Source: Aquipseudomonas alcaligenes_A (GTDB taxonomy: Bacteria; Pseudomonadota; Gammaproteobacteria; Pseudomonadales; Pseudomonadaceae). Taken from it: 64,000 nucleotides of DNA. The number at the start of each line of letters is the position of its first letter. The first letter of the stretch is position 1. This document shows, in pieces, positions 7,784-16,206 of the stretch. Location of the stretch: the NCBI GenBank assembly GCA_048595745.1, contig CP184361.1. The stretch is one strand, 5' to 3'. Made by a program: the position numbers and the translations under genes. Below the pieces are notes generated by a model. That model had not been told where the DNA came from, ran no database searches, and was given only the letters and a program-made list of their open reading frames with translations.

Positions 7784-8524
7784 TCAATCCATGAAGCCCT
7801 GCAGCTTCAGCTCGATGGAGCGTGGATTCTCACCTTCGGCAATCGACAGAATACCTTCCAGTAGCATCTCGCGATAACGCGACTGGCGCATGGCGATGGC
7901 CTTGATCTTGTTACCGATCGGCAGCAAGAGCAGATTGGCAAGGGCGACGCCATAGATGGTCGCAACGAATGCGACCGCAATACCGCTACCCAGCTTGCTG
8001 GGGTCGGCCAAGTTGCCCATCACATGGATCAGGCCCATCACCGCGCCGATGATGCCGATGGTCGGCGCATAGCCGCCCATGCTCTCGAAGACCTTGGCAG
8101 CCTGAATGTCGCGAGCCTCCTGAGTGTAGAGGTCAACCTCGAGGATGCTGCGAATGGCTTCCGGTTCAGCACCATCGACCAGCAGCTGCAAGCCCTTGCG
8201 GGCATAAGGGTCAGGCTCGGCATCCGCCACGGACTCCAGCCCCAGCAGACCTTCCTTACGGGCAGTCATACTCCAACTGACCACACTGTTGATCCCGCCG
8301 ACAAGATCAATTCGAGGTGGAAATACGATCCAACTGAGGATTGCCAGGGCTCGCTTGAATACATTCATCGGTGCCTGGATAAAAGCCGCACCCAGGGTCC
8401 CGCCAATCACGATCAGCGCTGCCGGACCATTAACCAGCGCACCGGCGTGGCCGCCCTCCAGGTAGTTGCCGCCGATAATGGCGACAAACGCCAGGATGAC
8501 GCCGATAAGGCTCAGTACATCCAT
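7784..8524 (-). CDS. motC: Flagellar motor stator protein MotC (MotA-type)
   Basis: The 246-residue protein has four membrane segments (about residues 5-22, 32-52, 147-167 and 183-203). The cytoplasmic loop between segments 2 and 3 carries charged residues that contact FliG. The third segment region GYAPTIGIIGAVMGLIHVM is typical of the MotA/ExbB proton-channel family. The start ATG overlaps the cheB stop by one base (TGATG). It forms the ion channel with MotD. Confidence 0.95.
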   Translation of the reverse strand: MDVLSLIGVILAFVAIIGGNYLEGGHAGALVNGPAALIVIGGTLGAAFIQAPMNVFKRALAILSWIVFPPRIDLVGGINSVVSWSMTARKEGLLGLESVADAEPDPYARKGLQLLVDGAEPEAIRSILEVDLYTQEARDIQAAKVFESMGGYAPTIGIIGAVMGLIHVMGNLADPSKLGSGIAVAFVATIYGVALANLLLLPIGNKIKAIAMRQSRYREMLLEGILSIAEGENPRSIELKLQGFMD

Positions 8525-9624
8525 CAGATACAGGCCTCGGCCAGATGCCGGCCGATATCGTCGAGACTGTAAACTGCATCAGCCAGGTTGGCCTTTACCA
8601 CCGCCATGGGCATGCCGTAGATCACACAGCTGGCTTCATCCTGAGCCCACACCTGGCTACCGCTCTGCTTTAGCAGACGCGCGCCTTCGCGCCCATCGGC
8701 GCCCATGCCGGTGAGCACTACGGCCAGAACCTTGTCGCTGAACGACTTGGCGGCCGAGCCGAAGGTGATGTCGACACAGGGTTTGTAGTTGAGGCGCTCG
8801 TCGCCAGGCAGAATTTTCACCACACCCCGCGCGTCGACCATCATCTGCTTGCCCCCCGGGGCCAACAACGCCAGGCCGGGACGCAGCAGATCACCGTCCT
8901 CGGCCTCCTTGACGGTGATCCGACAGAGTTTGTCCAGGCGCTCGGCAAATGCCTTGGTGAAGGCCGCCGGCATGTGCTGGATCAAGACGATCGGCGCCGG
9001 AAAGCTGGCCGGCAGCTGAGTCAACACCCGCTGCAGGGCCACAGGGCCACCCGTGGAAGTACCGATCGCCACCAGCTTGTATGACTTGCGCTTGGGCGCA
9101 GCCGCGCTGGATGTCGCCGCAGGCGAAGCCGGGCTCGGACGGCCTGCCGGAGCAGGTGCTGCGCTGCGGGCAGTCGGAGTGGCAGCTGCCGGGGCGCTTG
9201 GAGGGCTGAAGGTACTGAAACGGCGGTTACTGCGGGCGATGCTATGAACCTTCTCGCACAACAGCGCCTTGACCTTCTCCGGATTGCGCGAGATGTCCTC
9301 GAAGTTCTTCGGCAGGTAATCCACCGCCCCCGCATCCAGCGCATCCAGGGTAACCCGGGCACCCTCGTGGGTAAGGGAAGAGAACATCAGCACCGGTGTC
9401 GGGCAGGACTGCATGATGTTCCTGACGGCAGTGATGCCGTCCATCATCGGCATCTCGTAGTCCATCGTGATCACATCAGGCTTCAGTGCCTGAGCCTGAT
9501 CGATCGCCTCACGGCCATTGGTAGCGGTACCCACAACCTGGATATTGGGGTCGGCGGAGAGAATCTCCGAGACCCGGCGGCGGAAAAAGCCGGAATCATC
9601 CACCACCAGGACCTTGACTGCCAT
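8524..9624 (-). CDS. cheB: Chemotaxis response regulator protein-glutamate methylesterase CheB
   Basis: The 366-residue protein has an N-terminal receiver domain (acidic pocket VVDDSG, phospho-acceptor Asp55 in TMDYEMPMMDG), an Ala- and Pro-rich linker (about residues 135-175) and a methylesterase domain. The latter has the Ser of GTSTGGP, the His of QHMPAAFTKAFAERL and the Asp of GMGADG that make up the catalytic triad. It removes methyl groups from chemoreceptors and is activated by CheA phosphorylation. The ATG at 9624 follows a GGAG ribosome site; a GTG two codons earlier would fall too close to it. No cheR is in the window. Confidence 0.96.
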   Translation of the reverse strand: MAVKVLVVDDSGFFRRRVSEILSADPNIQVVGTATNGREAIDQAQALKPDVITMDYEMPMMDGITAVRNIMQSCPTPVLMFSSLTHEGARVTLDALDAGAVDYLPKNFEDISRNPEKVKALLCEKVHSIARSNRRFSTFSPPSAPAAATPTARSAAPAPAGRPSPASPAATSSAAAPKRKSYKLVAIGTSTGGPVALQRVLTQLPASFPAPIVLIQHMPAAFTKAFAERLDKLCRITVKEAEDGDLLRPGLALLAPGGKQMMVDARGVVKILPGDERLNYKPCVDITFGSAAKSFSDKVLAVVLTGMGADGREGARLLKQSGSQVWAQDEASCVIYGMPMAVVKANLADAVYSLDDIGRHLAEACI

Positions 9625-9663
9625 AAACACTCCAGAGCGACCGGTCTGACCGGCCGCGAACGA

Positions 9664-11904
9664 TCAGATGCGACGCGCGTAGCGCTTGAGCATGCTCGGC
9701 ACGTCGAGGATAAGGGCAATGCGCCCGTCACCGGTAATGGTAGCGCCAGACATGCCTGGGGTGCCCTGCAGCATCTTGCCCAAAGGCTTGATCACCACTT
9801 CCTCCTGGCCCACCAGTTGATCGACCACGAAGCCGATGCGTTGGCTACCAACGGTGAGAATCACCACATGCCCCTCGCGCTGCTGCTCATCGAAGCTGGC
9901 ACCAGTGACCAGCCAACGCTTGAGGTAGAACAGCGGCAACGCCTTGTCGCGCACGATGACCACTTCCTGACCGTCCACCACGTTGGTACGTGACAGATCG
10001 AGATGGAAGATCTCGTTGACGTTGACCAGCGGGAACGCAAAAGCCTGATTACCGAGCATTACCATCAGCGTCGGCATGATCGCCAGGGTCAGCGGCACCT
10101 TGATGATGATCTTCGAGCCCTGGCCCTTTGCCGAGTGCACGTCGATGATGCCGTTGAGCTGGGAGATCTTGGTCTTCACCACATCCATGCCTACACCGCG
10201 GCCGGATACGTCGGAAATCTCGGTCTTGGTCGAGAAGCCCGGGGCAAAGATCAGGTTGAAACACTCGGTCTCGCTCAGGCGATCCGCCGCATCCTTGTCC
10301 ATCAGGCCTTTCTCGACGGCCTTGGCGCGAAGAATCTCGGAGTCCATGCCCTTGCCGTCATCGGAGATCGACAGCAGGATATGGTCGCCCTCCTGCTCGG
10401 CGGAGAGCACTACACGGCCAGACCGCGACTTACCCGCAGCTTCGCGCTCTTCGGGCATCTCGATGCCATGGTCGACCGCGTTGCGCACCAGGTGCACCAG
10501 CGGATCGGCCAGAGCCTCGACCAGGTTCTTGTCGAGGTCGGTTTCCTCCCCGACCAGCTCCAGGTTGATCTCTTTCTTCAACTGACGCGCCAGGTCGCGA
10601 ACCAGTCGCGGGAAGCGGCCAAAGACTTTCTTGATCGGCTGCATACGGGTCTTCATGACCGAAGTCTGCAGGTCCGCCGTCACCACATCGAGGTTGGAAA
10701 CCGCCTTGGCCATGGCTTCGTCGCCACTGTTCAGACCGAGGCGTACCAGACGGTTACGCACCAGCACCAGCTCGCCGACCATGTTCATGATCTCGTCCAG
10801 GCGGGCGGTGTCGACCCGCACGGTGGTTTCTGCTTCGCTGGCAGCTACAGGCCCACCAGCCGCAGGCGCCGGGGCAGCCACCGCAGGCTTGGCCGGCTCG
10901 GGCTTGGCAACCGGCTTTGCCGCCGGCTTGGCCGGCTCGGCCTTCTTCGGCGGAGCCTTCGGTGCTGGCGCGGCAGCCGCAGGCTTGGCGGCAACAGGGG
11001 CGACGGTCTCTTCGGCCGGGCCGGTGAACTTGCCCTTGCCATGCAACTGATCGAGCAAGGCTTCGAACTCGTCGTCGGTGATGTCATCACCGCCAGTCGC
11101 CTGGACCGGAGTCGGAGCAGCAGGCTTGACGACCGGAGCAGCCTCTTCGGCGGGGCCGGTAAACTTGCCCTTGCCGTGCAGTTGATCGAGCAGCGCTTCG
11201 AATTCGTCGTCAGTGATCTCGTCACCGGCGCCCGCGGCCGGGGCTGCGGGGGCTGGCTGGACGGCGGGAGCTACGACCTCCTCGGCAGGACCAGCGAATT
11301 TGCCCTTGCCGTGCAGCTGATCAAGCAGCGCCTCGAATTCGTCGTCGGTGATCTCATCGCCGCCACTTGCTGCCGGCACTTCGGCCACAGGCTGCTCGTC
11401 GATGGCATCCAGCAGCTGTTCGAATTCGTTGTCGGTGATGTCGTCATCGCCCGCTGGTGCCTCAGCGACAGGCTCGGGCTCAGGCTCAGCTTCGGCGGCC
11501 AGCTCCTCGGCGCTCTCCGGCTCGGCCAGACGCGAAAGCGCCGCCAGCAGTTCGGGGGACGCAGGAGTCGGCTCGGTGCGTTCGCGCACCTGGCTGAACA
11601 TCTCGTTGACCGAGTCCAACGCCTGCAGGACCACGTCCATCAACTCGGCGGTAACGCGGCGCTCGCCCTTGCGCAAGATGTCGAACACGTTTTCCGCGAT
11701 GTGGCAGCACTCCACCAACTCGTTGAGCTGGAGGAAGCCCGCACCGCCCTTGACGGTGTGGAAGCCGCGGAAAATGGCATTGAGCAGGTCCATGTCATCG
11801 GGTCGGCTTTCCAGCTCGACCAGTTGTTCGGACAGCAACTCAAGAATTTCGCCGGCCTCTACCAGGAAGTCCTGGAGGATTTCTTCATCGGCGTCGAAGC
11901 TCAT
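9664..11904 (-). CDS. cheA: Chemotaxis histidine kinase CheA
   Basis: This is a 746-residue CheA. The P1 (Hpt) domain carries His49 in FHTVKGGAGF. A long acidic and Ala/Pro-rich linker (about 110-355) holds four copies of a short repeat (see repeat entry) instead of an obvious P2 domain. The P3 dimerisation domain follows (TARLDEIMNMVGELVLVRNR), then the P4 ATPase with the N box HLVRNAVDHGIE and G boxes DDGKGMD and GRGVGMDVV, and the C-terminal P5 CheW-like domain. It phosphorylates CheY and CheB, and it lies between cheZ and cheB in the fliA-che operon. Confidence 0.97.
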   Translation of the reverse strand: MSFDADEEILQDFLVEAGEILELLSEQLVELESRPDDMDLLNAIFRGFHTVKGGAGFLQLNELVECCHIAENVFDILRKGERRVTAELMDVVLQALDSVNEMFSQVRERTEPTPASPELLAALSRLAEPESAEELAAEAEPEPEPVAEAPAGDDDITDNEFEQLLDAIDEQPVAEVPAASGGDEITDDEFEALLDQLHGKGKFAGPAEEVVAPAVQPAPAAPAAGAGDEITDDEFEALLDQLHGKGKFTGPAEEAAPVVKPAAPTPVQATGGDDITDDEFEALLDQLHGKGKFTGPAEETVAPVAAKPAAAAPAPKAPPKKAEPAKPAAKPVAKPEPAKPAVAAPAPAAGGPVAASEAETTVRVDTARLDEIMNMVGELVLVRNRLVRLGLNSGDEAMAKAVSNLDVVTADLQTSVMKTRMQPIKKVFGRFPRLVRDLARQLKKEINLELVGEETDLDKNLVEALADPLVHLVRNAVDHGIEMPEEREAAGKSRSGRVVLSAEQEGDHILLSISDDGKGMDSEILRAKAVEKGLMDKDAADRLSETECFNLIFAPGFSTKTEISDVSGRGVGMDVVKTKISQLNGIIDVHSAKGQGSKIIIKVPLTLAIMPTLMVMLGNQAFAFPLVNVNEIFHLDLSRTNVVDGQEVVIVRDKALPLFYLKRWLVTGASFDEQQREGHVVILTVGSQRIGFVVDQLVGQEEVVIKPLGKMLQGTPGMSGATITGDGRIALILDVPSMLKRYARRI
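11008..11448 (-). repeat. Intragenic 45-residue repeats in the CheA linker
   Basis: Within cheA, residues about 153-168, 182-208, 227-254 and 272-299 share the core ITDDEFEALLDQ. The last three copies also share LHGKGKF followed by GPAEE and recur at an exact 45-residue (135-base) spacing. The first copy is shorter (DNEFEQLLDAI) and lacks LHGKGKF. Each copy sits at the end of an Ala/Pro spacer. This looks like a multiplied docking peptide, not a folded domain. Confidence 0.85.
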
Positions 11905-11933
11905 CGGTGCGCTCCAAAGGCTCTGTTAGAGCC

Positions 11934-12722
11934 CTAAAATCCAAGGCTGGACAGCAGATCGTCGACATCGTCCTGACTGGACGCGACGTCTTCACGCTTA
12001 TCGGCATGTATCTGCGGACCTTCACCCCTGGAAGGCTCTTTTTGTTTTTGTTGCTCTGCGCGCAACTCATCCATGTTGTGCTCGATGCCGGCGAAACGAT
12101 CAACATGGCTGGCCATCAGCATCAGCTTGAGCAGATCGCGCTCCACTTCGGTGACCAGCTGGGTCACGCGCTTGATCACCTGCCCGGTGAGATCCTGGAA
12201 GTCCTGCGCCAGCAGGATGTCGTTCAACTGCCCGGAGAGTTTCTGACTGTCACGTTCGCTGCGCGCCAGGAACAGCTCGATCCGCTTGGCGAGGTCACGG
12301 AAAGCATCGGCCCCCATCTCGCGACGCATGAACTTGCTCCACTCGGCAGACAGGCTCTTCGCTTCATCACCCAGATCGTTGACCAGCGGAGCGCTCTGCT
12401 CGACCAGGTCCATGGTGCGGTTGGCGGCCTTCTCGGTCATCTGCACAACATAGGAAAGTCGCTCGGTAGCATCGGTAATCTGCGAGATTTCCTGGGCATG
12501 CGGATTGTGCGGATCGATCTGAAAATTGACGATCGCGTTGTGCAGCTCTCGCGTGAGTTTGCCGATCTCCTGGTAAAGGCCATGATCACGGGCTTTGTTG
12601 AGCTCATGAATGAGACCTACCGCATCGCCGAAACGTCCCTTCTCGAGACTTTCGACGAGCTGGGTGGCGTGTTGCTTCAGGGTCGATTCGAGTTCGCCCA
12701 GATGTGAATCATCGTGTGCCAT
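11934..12722 (-). CDS. cheZ: Protein phosphatase CheZ
   Basis: This 262-residue, mostly helical protein carries the catalytic motif AQDFQDLTGQVIKRV with its essential Gln in a long hairpin. The C-terminal peptide DDVDDLLSSLGF is the CheY-binding tail seen in CheZ proteins. The Pseudomonas protein is longer than the E. coli one because of the loop before the tail. It dephosphorylates CheY-P. The ATG at 12722 has GAGGGC just upstream. It follows cheY by 19 bases. Confidence 0.96.
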   Translation of the reverse strand: MAHDDSHLGELESTLKQHATQLVESLEKGRFGDAVGLIHELNKARDHGLYQEIGKLTRELHNAIVNFQIDPHNPHAQEISQITDATERLSYVVQMTEKAANRTMDLVEQSAPLVNDLGDEAKSLSAEWSKFMRREMGADAFRDLAKRIELFLARSERDSQKLSGQLNDILLAQDFQDLTGQVIKRVTQLVTEVERDLLKLMLMASHVDRFAGIEHNMDELRAEQQKQKEPSRGEGPQIHADKREDVASSQDDVDDLLSSLGF

Positions 12723-12741
12723 AGCGCCCTCGCGGCGGACA

Positions 12742-13116
12742 TCAGCCGTTAACCCGTTCGAAGATCTTCTCGATCTTCTCCTTAAGCACCTGGGCGGTGA
12801 ACGGCTTGACCACATAGCCGTTCACGCCGGCCTGGGCCGCCTCGATGATCTGTTCACGCTTGGCTTCCGCAGTGACCATCAGCACCGGCAGAGTCTTCAG
12901 GCGTTCGTCAGCACGCACTGCACGCAGCAGGTCAATGCCGGTCATACCGGGCATGTTCCAGTCGGTCACCAGAAAATCGAAACTGCCGCTTTGCAGCATC
13001 GGCAATGCCGTATTGCCATCGTCTGCTTCCGCAGTATTGGTGAACCCCAGATCACGCAGGAGGTTCTTGATGATCCGTCGCATCGTCGAGAAATCGTCAA
13101 CGATGAGGATTTTCAT
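12742..13116 (-). CDS. cheY: Chemotaxis response regulator CheY
   Basis: This single receiver domain of 124 residues begins MKILIVDDFSTMRR. The acid pocket is Asp7/Asp8, the phospho-acceptor is Asp52 in VTDWNMPGMTG, the Thr is in MVTAEA and the Lys in VVKPFT. CheY-P binds FliM/FliN to switch motor rotation. The ATG at 13116 gives the length known for Pseudomonas CheY. However, the best Shine-Dalgarno (GGAGG) lies 5 bases before an in-frame TTG at 13128, which would add MDKN; which start is used is open. Confidence 0.96.
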   Translation of the reverse strand: MKILIVDDFSTMRRIIKNLLRDLGFTNTAEADDGNTALPMLQSGSFDFLVTDWNMPGMTGIDLLRAVRADERLKTLPVLMVTAEAKREQIIEAAQAGVNGYVVKPFTAQVLKEKIEKIFERVNG

Positions 13117-13196
13117 GTTCTTGTCCAAGTCGACCTCCGTACAGTCTAAACACCGCCAGTGTTCCGACAGTGTCGCAAATCATGGAACCGGCTGGC

Positions 13197-13943
13197 TCAG
13201 CTGACCCGCCAATCGCCCAGCCTGGCCCGCAAACGCGCGGCACACTGGCTGTGCAACTGGCTGACCCGGGACTCGCTGACCCCCAAGACTTCGCCGATTT
13301 CCTTCAAATTCAGTTCTTCGTCGTAGTAAAGCGACAACACCAATCGCTCACGCTCTGGAAGATGGGCGATGGCGTCGGCCAATGCCGCCTGGAATCGCTC
13401 GTCCTCGAGGCCACTCAAGGGCCCACTGTGACTACTGCCGACATCCTCACTCAGCCCGCCATGCTCGCCGTCCTGAACCAGATCATCGAAGCTGAACAGG
13501 CGGCTGCCCAGAGTATCGCCAAGAATGCCGTAGTAATCTTCGAGACTCAATTGGAGTTCGGCCGCAACCTCTTGATCTTTAGCGTCTCTTCCAGTTCGAG
13601 CCTCGATCACGCGAATGGCATCGCTGACCATACGGGTATTGCGATGCACCGAACGTGGCGCCCAATCCCCCTTGCGTACCTCGTCGAGCATGGCACCGCG
13701 GATGCGAATGCCGGCATAGGTCTCAAAGCTCGCGCCCTTGCTGCCATCATACTTTTTTGACGCCTCCAGCAGACCGATCATGCCTGCCTGCATCAGGTCG
13801 TCGACCTGGACGCTGGCCGGCAGGCGTGCCAACAGGTGATAGGCGATGCGCTTGACCAGAGGCGCGTAGCGCTCGATCAACTGGTGCTGCGAGTCCTGCG
13901 CCTGCGCCTTGTTGTACATGCGAAGTCCACTGGCTGCTGTCAT
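13197..13943 (-). CDS. fliA: Flagellar sigma factor FliA (sigma-28)
   Basis: The 248-residue protein has sigma-70 family regions 2 (DDLMQAGMIGLLEASKKYD with the TYAGIRIRGAMLDEVR part), 3 and 4 (LSLYYDEELNLKEIGEVLGVSESRVSQLHSQ, a helix-turn-helix; shown here as a range near residues 205-235). Short sigma with no region 1.1 is the FliA class. The ATG at 13943 overlaps the fleN stop (ATGA). It directs class IV genes such as flagellin and chemoreceptors and is held by FlgM, whose gene is not in this window. Confidence 0.96.
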   Translation of the reverse strand: MTAASGLRMYNKAQAQDSQHQLIERYAPLVKRIAYHLLARLPASVQVDDLMQAGMIGLLEASKKYDGSKGASFETYAGIRIRGAMLDEVRKGDWAPRSVHRNTRMVSDAIRVIEARTGRDAKDQEVAAELQLSLEDYYGILGDTLGSRLFSFDDLVQDGEHGGLSEDVGSSHSGPLSGLEDERFQAALADAIAHLPERERLVLSLYYDEELNLKEIGEVLGVSESRVSQLHSQCAARLRARLGDWRVS

Positions 13944-14773
13944 ACCGCCGTCCCCGCGATCGGCTGCTGCACCAGACGCTCGACGAAAAACTCCAAGTGG
14001 CCACGCGGATTGGCCGGGAGTGGCCACGTGTCAACTTTCTGAGCAATCGCCTTGAACGCCAGTGCGCACTTCGAGCGCGGGAAGGCTTCATACACCGCGC
14101 GCTGTTTCTGCACGGCCTTGCGGACGGATTCGTCGTAGGGAACGGCGCCGACGTACTGCAAGGCCACGTCGAGAAAACGATCGGTTACCTTGGTCAGCTT
14201 AGCAAACAGATTGCGTCCTTCCTGCGGACTGTGGGCCATGTTGGCCAGAACGCGGAAACGGCTCATGCCGTAGTCACGATTGAGCAGTTTGATCAGTGCA
14301 TAGGCGTCGGTGATCGAGGTCGGCTCGTCGCAGACCACCACCAGCACCTCCTGAGCGGCGCGCACGAAGCTGACCACGCCATCACCGATGCCGGCAGCCG
14401 TATCGATCACCAGCACGTCGAGGTTGTCACTGATATCGCTGAAGGCCTGAATCAGCCCGGCATGCTGCACCGGAGACAGCTGCACCATGCTCTGCGTACC
14501 CGAGGCCGCCGGCACGATACGGATGCCGCCGGGCCCCTGCAGCAGTACGTCCTTGAGGTCACACTCGCCGTTAATCACATCGGCCAGGGTCCGCTTGGGG
14601 GTCAGTCCGAGCAGAACGTCGACATTGGCAAGACCGAGGTCGGCGTCCATCAGCATGACCCGGCGACCGAGGTCGGCCAGTGCCAGCGACAGATTCACCG
14701 ACACATTGGTCTTGCCGACGCCGCCCTTGCCGCCAGTCACCGCGATCACCTGTACGGGATGCATACTACCCAT
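13940..14773 (-). CDS. fleN: Flagellar number regulator FleN (MinD/FlhG-family ATPase)
   Basis: The 277-residue P-loop ATPase has the deviant Walker A GGKGGVGKTNVSVNL at about residues 14-28, the A' region VMLMDADLGLANVDVLLG and Walker B LDVLVIDTAAGIGD. These are hallmarks of FlhG/FleN. In Pseudomonas FleN binds FleQ and limits polar flagellum number, working with FlhF. An internal ATG at 14764 (MHPVQV) is possible. It lies between flhF and fliA. The 98-base gap to flhF shows no clear promoter. Confidence 0.96.
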   Translation of the reverse strand: MGSMHPVQVIAVTGGKGGVGKTNVSVNLSLALADLGRRVMLMDADLGLANVDVLLGLTPKRTLADVINGECDLKDVLLQGPGGIRIVPAASGTQSMVQLSPVQHAGLIQAFSDISDNLDVLVIDTAAGIGDGVVSFVRAAQEVLVVVCDEPTSITDAYALIKLLNRDYGMSRFRVLANMAHSPQEGRNLFAKLTKVTDRFLDVALQYVGAVPYDESVRKAVQKQRAVYEAFPRSKCALAFKAIAQKVDTWPLPANPRGHLEFFVERLVQQPIAGTAV

Positions 14774-14871
14774 GTTCTTCTCTTTACCTTGTCTTGCCTG
14801 GTCTGGGCTGGTCGGACAACTTCACCGACCCCTTCCTACACACTAGAACGCCTTGTCCGCCGTCGCCTGCC

Positions 14872-16194
14872 CTACCCCGCACGGCGCGGATGATAAAAGC
14901 CCGCGAACATATCGGCCATGGCTTCTTCGCTCGGATCTTCAGCAGTCTGCAGGCTCACGGCACGGCTCACCAACTGATGACTGCGCGGCACCTGCAAATC
15001 GTCCGGAATCTTCGGCCCATCTGCCAGATAGGCTACCGGTAGATGCTGGCTGATAGCCAGTCCCAGCACCTCGCCAAGGTTGGCCGCCTCGTCAACCTTG
15101 CTCAGGATGCACCCGGCCAGGCCGCAGTGCTTGTAGCTGTGGTAAGCGGCCTTGAGCACCTGAGCCTGGCTGGTGGCTGCCAAAACCAGATAGTTCTTGG
15201 CCTTAAGGCCGCGCACCGCCAGACTGTCCAGCTGCTGGCGCAGCGCCGGATCGTTGCCCGGCAGGCCGGCGGTGTCGATCAGAATCACTTTCTTGCGCGC
15301 CAGCGGCGCCAGCGCCTGAACCAGCGACTGCCCAGGTTCAACCTGAGTCACCGGTACGTTGAGGATACGACCGAGGGTCTTGATCTGCTCCTGGGCGCCA
15401 ATGCGGAAGCAGTCCATGCTGACTAGGGCAATGCTCTGCGCGCCATATTTCAACACGTAGCGTGCCGCCATCTTGGCCAGCGTGGTGGTCTTGCCCATGC
15501 CGGCCGGCCCGACCAGCGCGATTACCCCGCCCTCCTCCAGCGGCTCCACCGCCGGGGTCCTGATCGCATGGGCCAGGTGAGCCAGCAGCATGCGCCAGGC
15601 CTGCTTCGGCTCAGCGACCTTGGCCACGCGCTCCAGCAAAGCCTTGGACAGGTCGGCAGGCAGGCCCATACGCTGCAGGCGGCGCCACAGGTTGGCCTGC
15701 TGTGGCTTGCGGTTCTGCAACTGGCCCCAGGCGATGGAACCCAACTGCACTTCGATCAGCTCGCGCAAGCCGTGCAGCTCGAAGCGCATGGCATCGAGGG
15801 CATGCTGATCGACCGGCGCCGCCGCAGCACGAGCCGGCTGCGACTGGGCGGCGGCAACCGGGCGTTGCACCTTGACCGCAGTGACCGGCAGTTCAGGCGC
15901 GATCAGCGACTCGTTGGCGAACAGCTGGCGGTCCTTGCGCTCGTCAGCCACCGCGCGAATGGTCAGCTCCGCCTGAGCGTTGGCGATCTTCGCCTGGGTC
16001 TTGCGCAGCTCGGCCTCCAGGGCCGGGTTGGGCGTACGCGCCGGGGTAGCCGGCTGGTAATCCAGCGCCGCGGTCAGCTCCACGCCGCCGGCCACGCGGC
16101 GATTGCCGATAATGGCAGCATCGGCGCCCAGTTCATCGCGCACCAGCTTCATGGCGGTACGCATATCGGCGGCGAAGAAGCGTTTGACTTGCAT
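14872..16194 (-). CDS. flhF: Polar flagellar placement SRP-type GTPase FlhF
   Basis: In this 440-residue protein the N-terminal B domain starts MQVKRFFAADMRTAMKLV, as in FlhF, and a variable Ala- and Gln-rich part follows. The C-terminal NG GTPase has the P-loop GPAGMGKTTTLAKMAARY, the G2/G3 region MDCFRIGAQEQIKTLGRI with DTAGLPGND, and a G4-like SKVDEAANLGEVL. FlhF recruits the first basal-body parts to the cell pole. It lies 12 bases after flhA and shares its sigma-54 promoter. Confidence 0.96.
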   Translation of the reverse strand: MQVKRFFAADMRTAMKLVRDELGADAAIIGNRRVAGGVELTAALDYQPATPARTPNPALEAELRKTQAKIANAQAELTIRAVADERKDRQLFANESLIAPELPVTAVKVQRPVAAAQSQPARAAAAPVDQHALDAMRFELHGLRELIEVQLGSIAWGQLQNRKPQQANLWRRLQRMGLPADLSKALLERVAKVAEPKQAWRMLLAHLAHAIRTPAVEPLEEGGVIALVGPAGMGKTTTLAKMAARYVLKYGAQSIALVSMDCFRIGAQEQIKTLGRILNVPVTQVEPGQSLVQALAPLARKKVILIDTAGLPGNDPALRQQLDSLAVRGLKAKNYLVLAATSQAQVLKAAYHSYKHCGLAGCILSKVDEAANLGEVLGLAISQHLPVAYLADGPKIPDDLQVPRSHQLVSRAVSLQTAEDPSEEAMADMFAGFYHPRRAG

Positions 16195-16206
16195 GGCTTA
16201 GAACCC

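Noticed and set aside
11008..11448. Regular repeats considered as a possible CRISPR-like or minisatellite array
   Set aside because: The repeats are in frame inside cheA, code for a conserved peptide and have no spacer pattern or cas genes.
10003..11937. Very long plus-strand open frame opposite cheA, and similar long antisense frames opposite hsbR, fliI/fliH, fliG and fliF
   Set aside because: Each lies fully opposite a well-supported gene, has composition typical of reverse-complement high-GC code (His, Gln, Arg and Leu rich) and shows no recognisable domain.
12723..12815. Extended CheZ, FliA, FleQ, FliE and FliI N-termini from upstream in-frame codons
   Set aside because: The extra residues are frame shadows of the preceding gene or leader; the chosen ATG starts have proper ribosome sites and give family lengths.
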